From: Isohypsibius dastychi
Taxonomy: Eukaryota; Tardigrada; Eutardigrada; Parachela; Isohypsibiidae
Direction: 5' to 3'
Assembly: GCA_034696485.1 (NCBI GenBank)
Contig: JAQIWT010000561.1
Coordinates: 1-18,044 of the forward strand
Length of the DNA stretch: 18,044 nt
Under the pieces are notes generated by a model. That model ran no database searches and was not told where the DNA came from. It saw only the letters and a list, made by a program, of their open reading frames with translations. A program made the translations under genes and the position numbers. This document shows positions 18,005-18,044 of this stretch, piece by piece. Position 1 is the first letter of the stretch; every line of letters starts with the position of its first letter.

Positions 18005-18044
18005 TCTTTCGAAGCTCGAAAATTTGGGCTCTTATTACGGGGGG

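Overview
The window reads as animal-type nuclear DNA, probably from a nematode or another compact invertebrate genome, but the species cannot be fixed from sequence alone. Coding density is very low, open frames are short and broken, GT...AG intron signals with pyrimidine-rich acceptors recur (ttttttttgcag at 4174-4185, ttttttccag at 17782-17791, a GTAAGT donor at 17695), and most recognisable protein matches are decayed eukaryotic mobile-element genes. Nothing resembles a bacterial operon, tRNA, rRNA or CRISPR array.

Layout. 1-3980: mostly unassigned DNA with scattered protein-like minus-strand frames, a plus-strand acidic relic (2612-2944) and short tandem duplications. 3982-4701: plus-strand relic of a hAT-type transposase of the ZMYM1/DUF4371 kind, with frameshifts, a stop and a lost catalytic Asp. 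4702-7100: unassigned, with a hairpin at 5005-5029 and a C-rich tract. 7139-7687: possible minus-strand gypsy protease/RT crumbs. 8680-9085 and 10885-11425: two copies of a diverged fold-back repeat. 9152-9515: an LTR-like block on the minus strand. 10375-10870: minus-strand remnant of a Ty3/gypsy integrase C-terminal region; the LTR-like block sits where its 3' LTR would be. 11430-13137: unassigned. 13138-13392: minus-strand degenerate SET-domain fragment. 14090-14427: possible small secreted protein gene. 14751-16330: large minus-strand transposase relic, tentatively KDZ-type, hidden under longer antisense frames. 16407-17177: a minus-strand Fic-domain gene, the only long uninterrupted protein in the window. 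17557-18004: a plus-strand two-exon RRM gene, divergent from fic, with a TGA inside the first RRM helix.

How it fits together: the left 16 kb is a transposon graveyard in which at least three superfamilies (hAT, Ty3/gypsy, tentative KDZ) and a fold-back repeat have decayed to similar degrees. The right 1.7 kb holds the only candidates for functioning genes: Fic, whose motif has Asn in place of the usual acidic residue, and the RRM gene, whose status depends on one stop codon. No coherent multi-gene system is evident.
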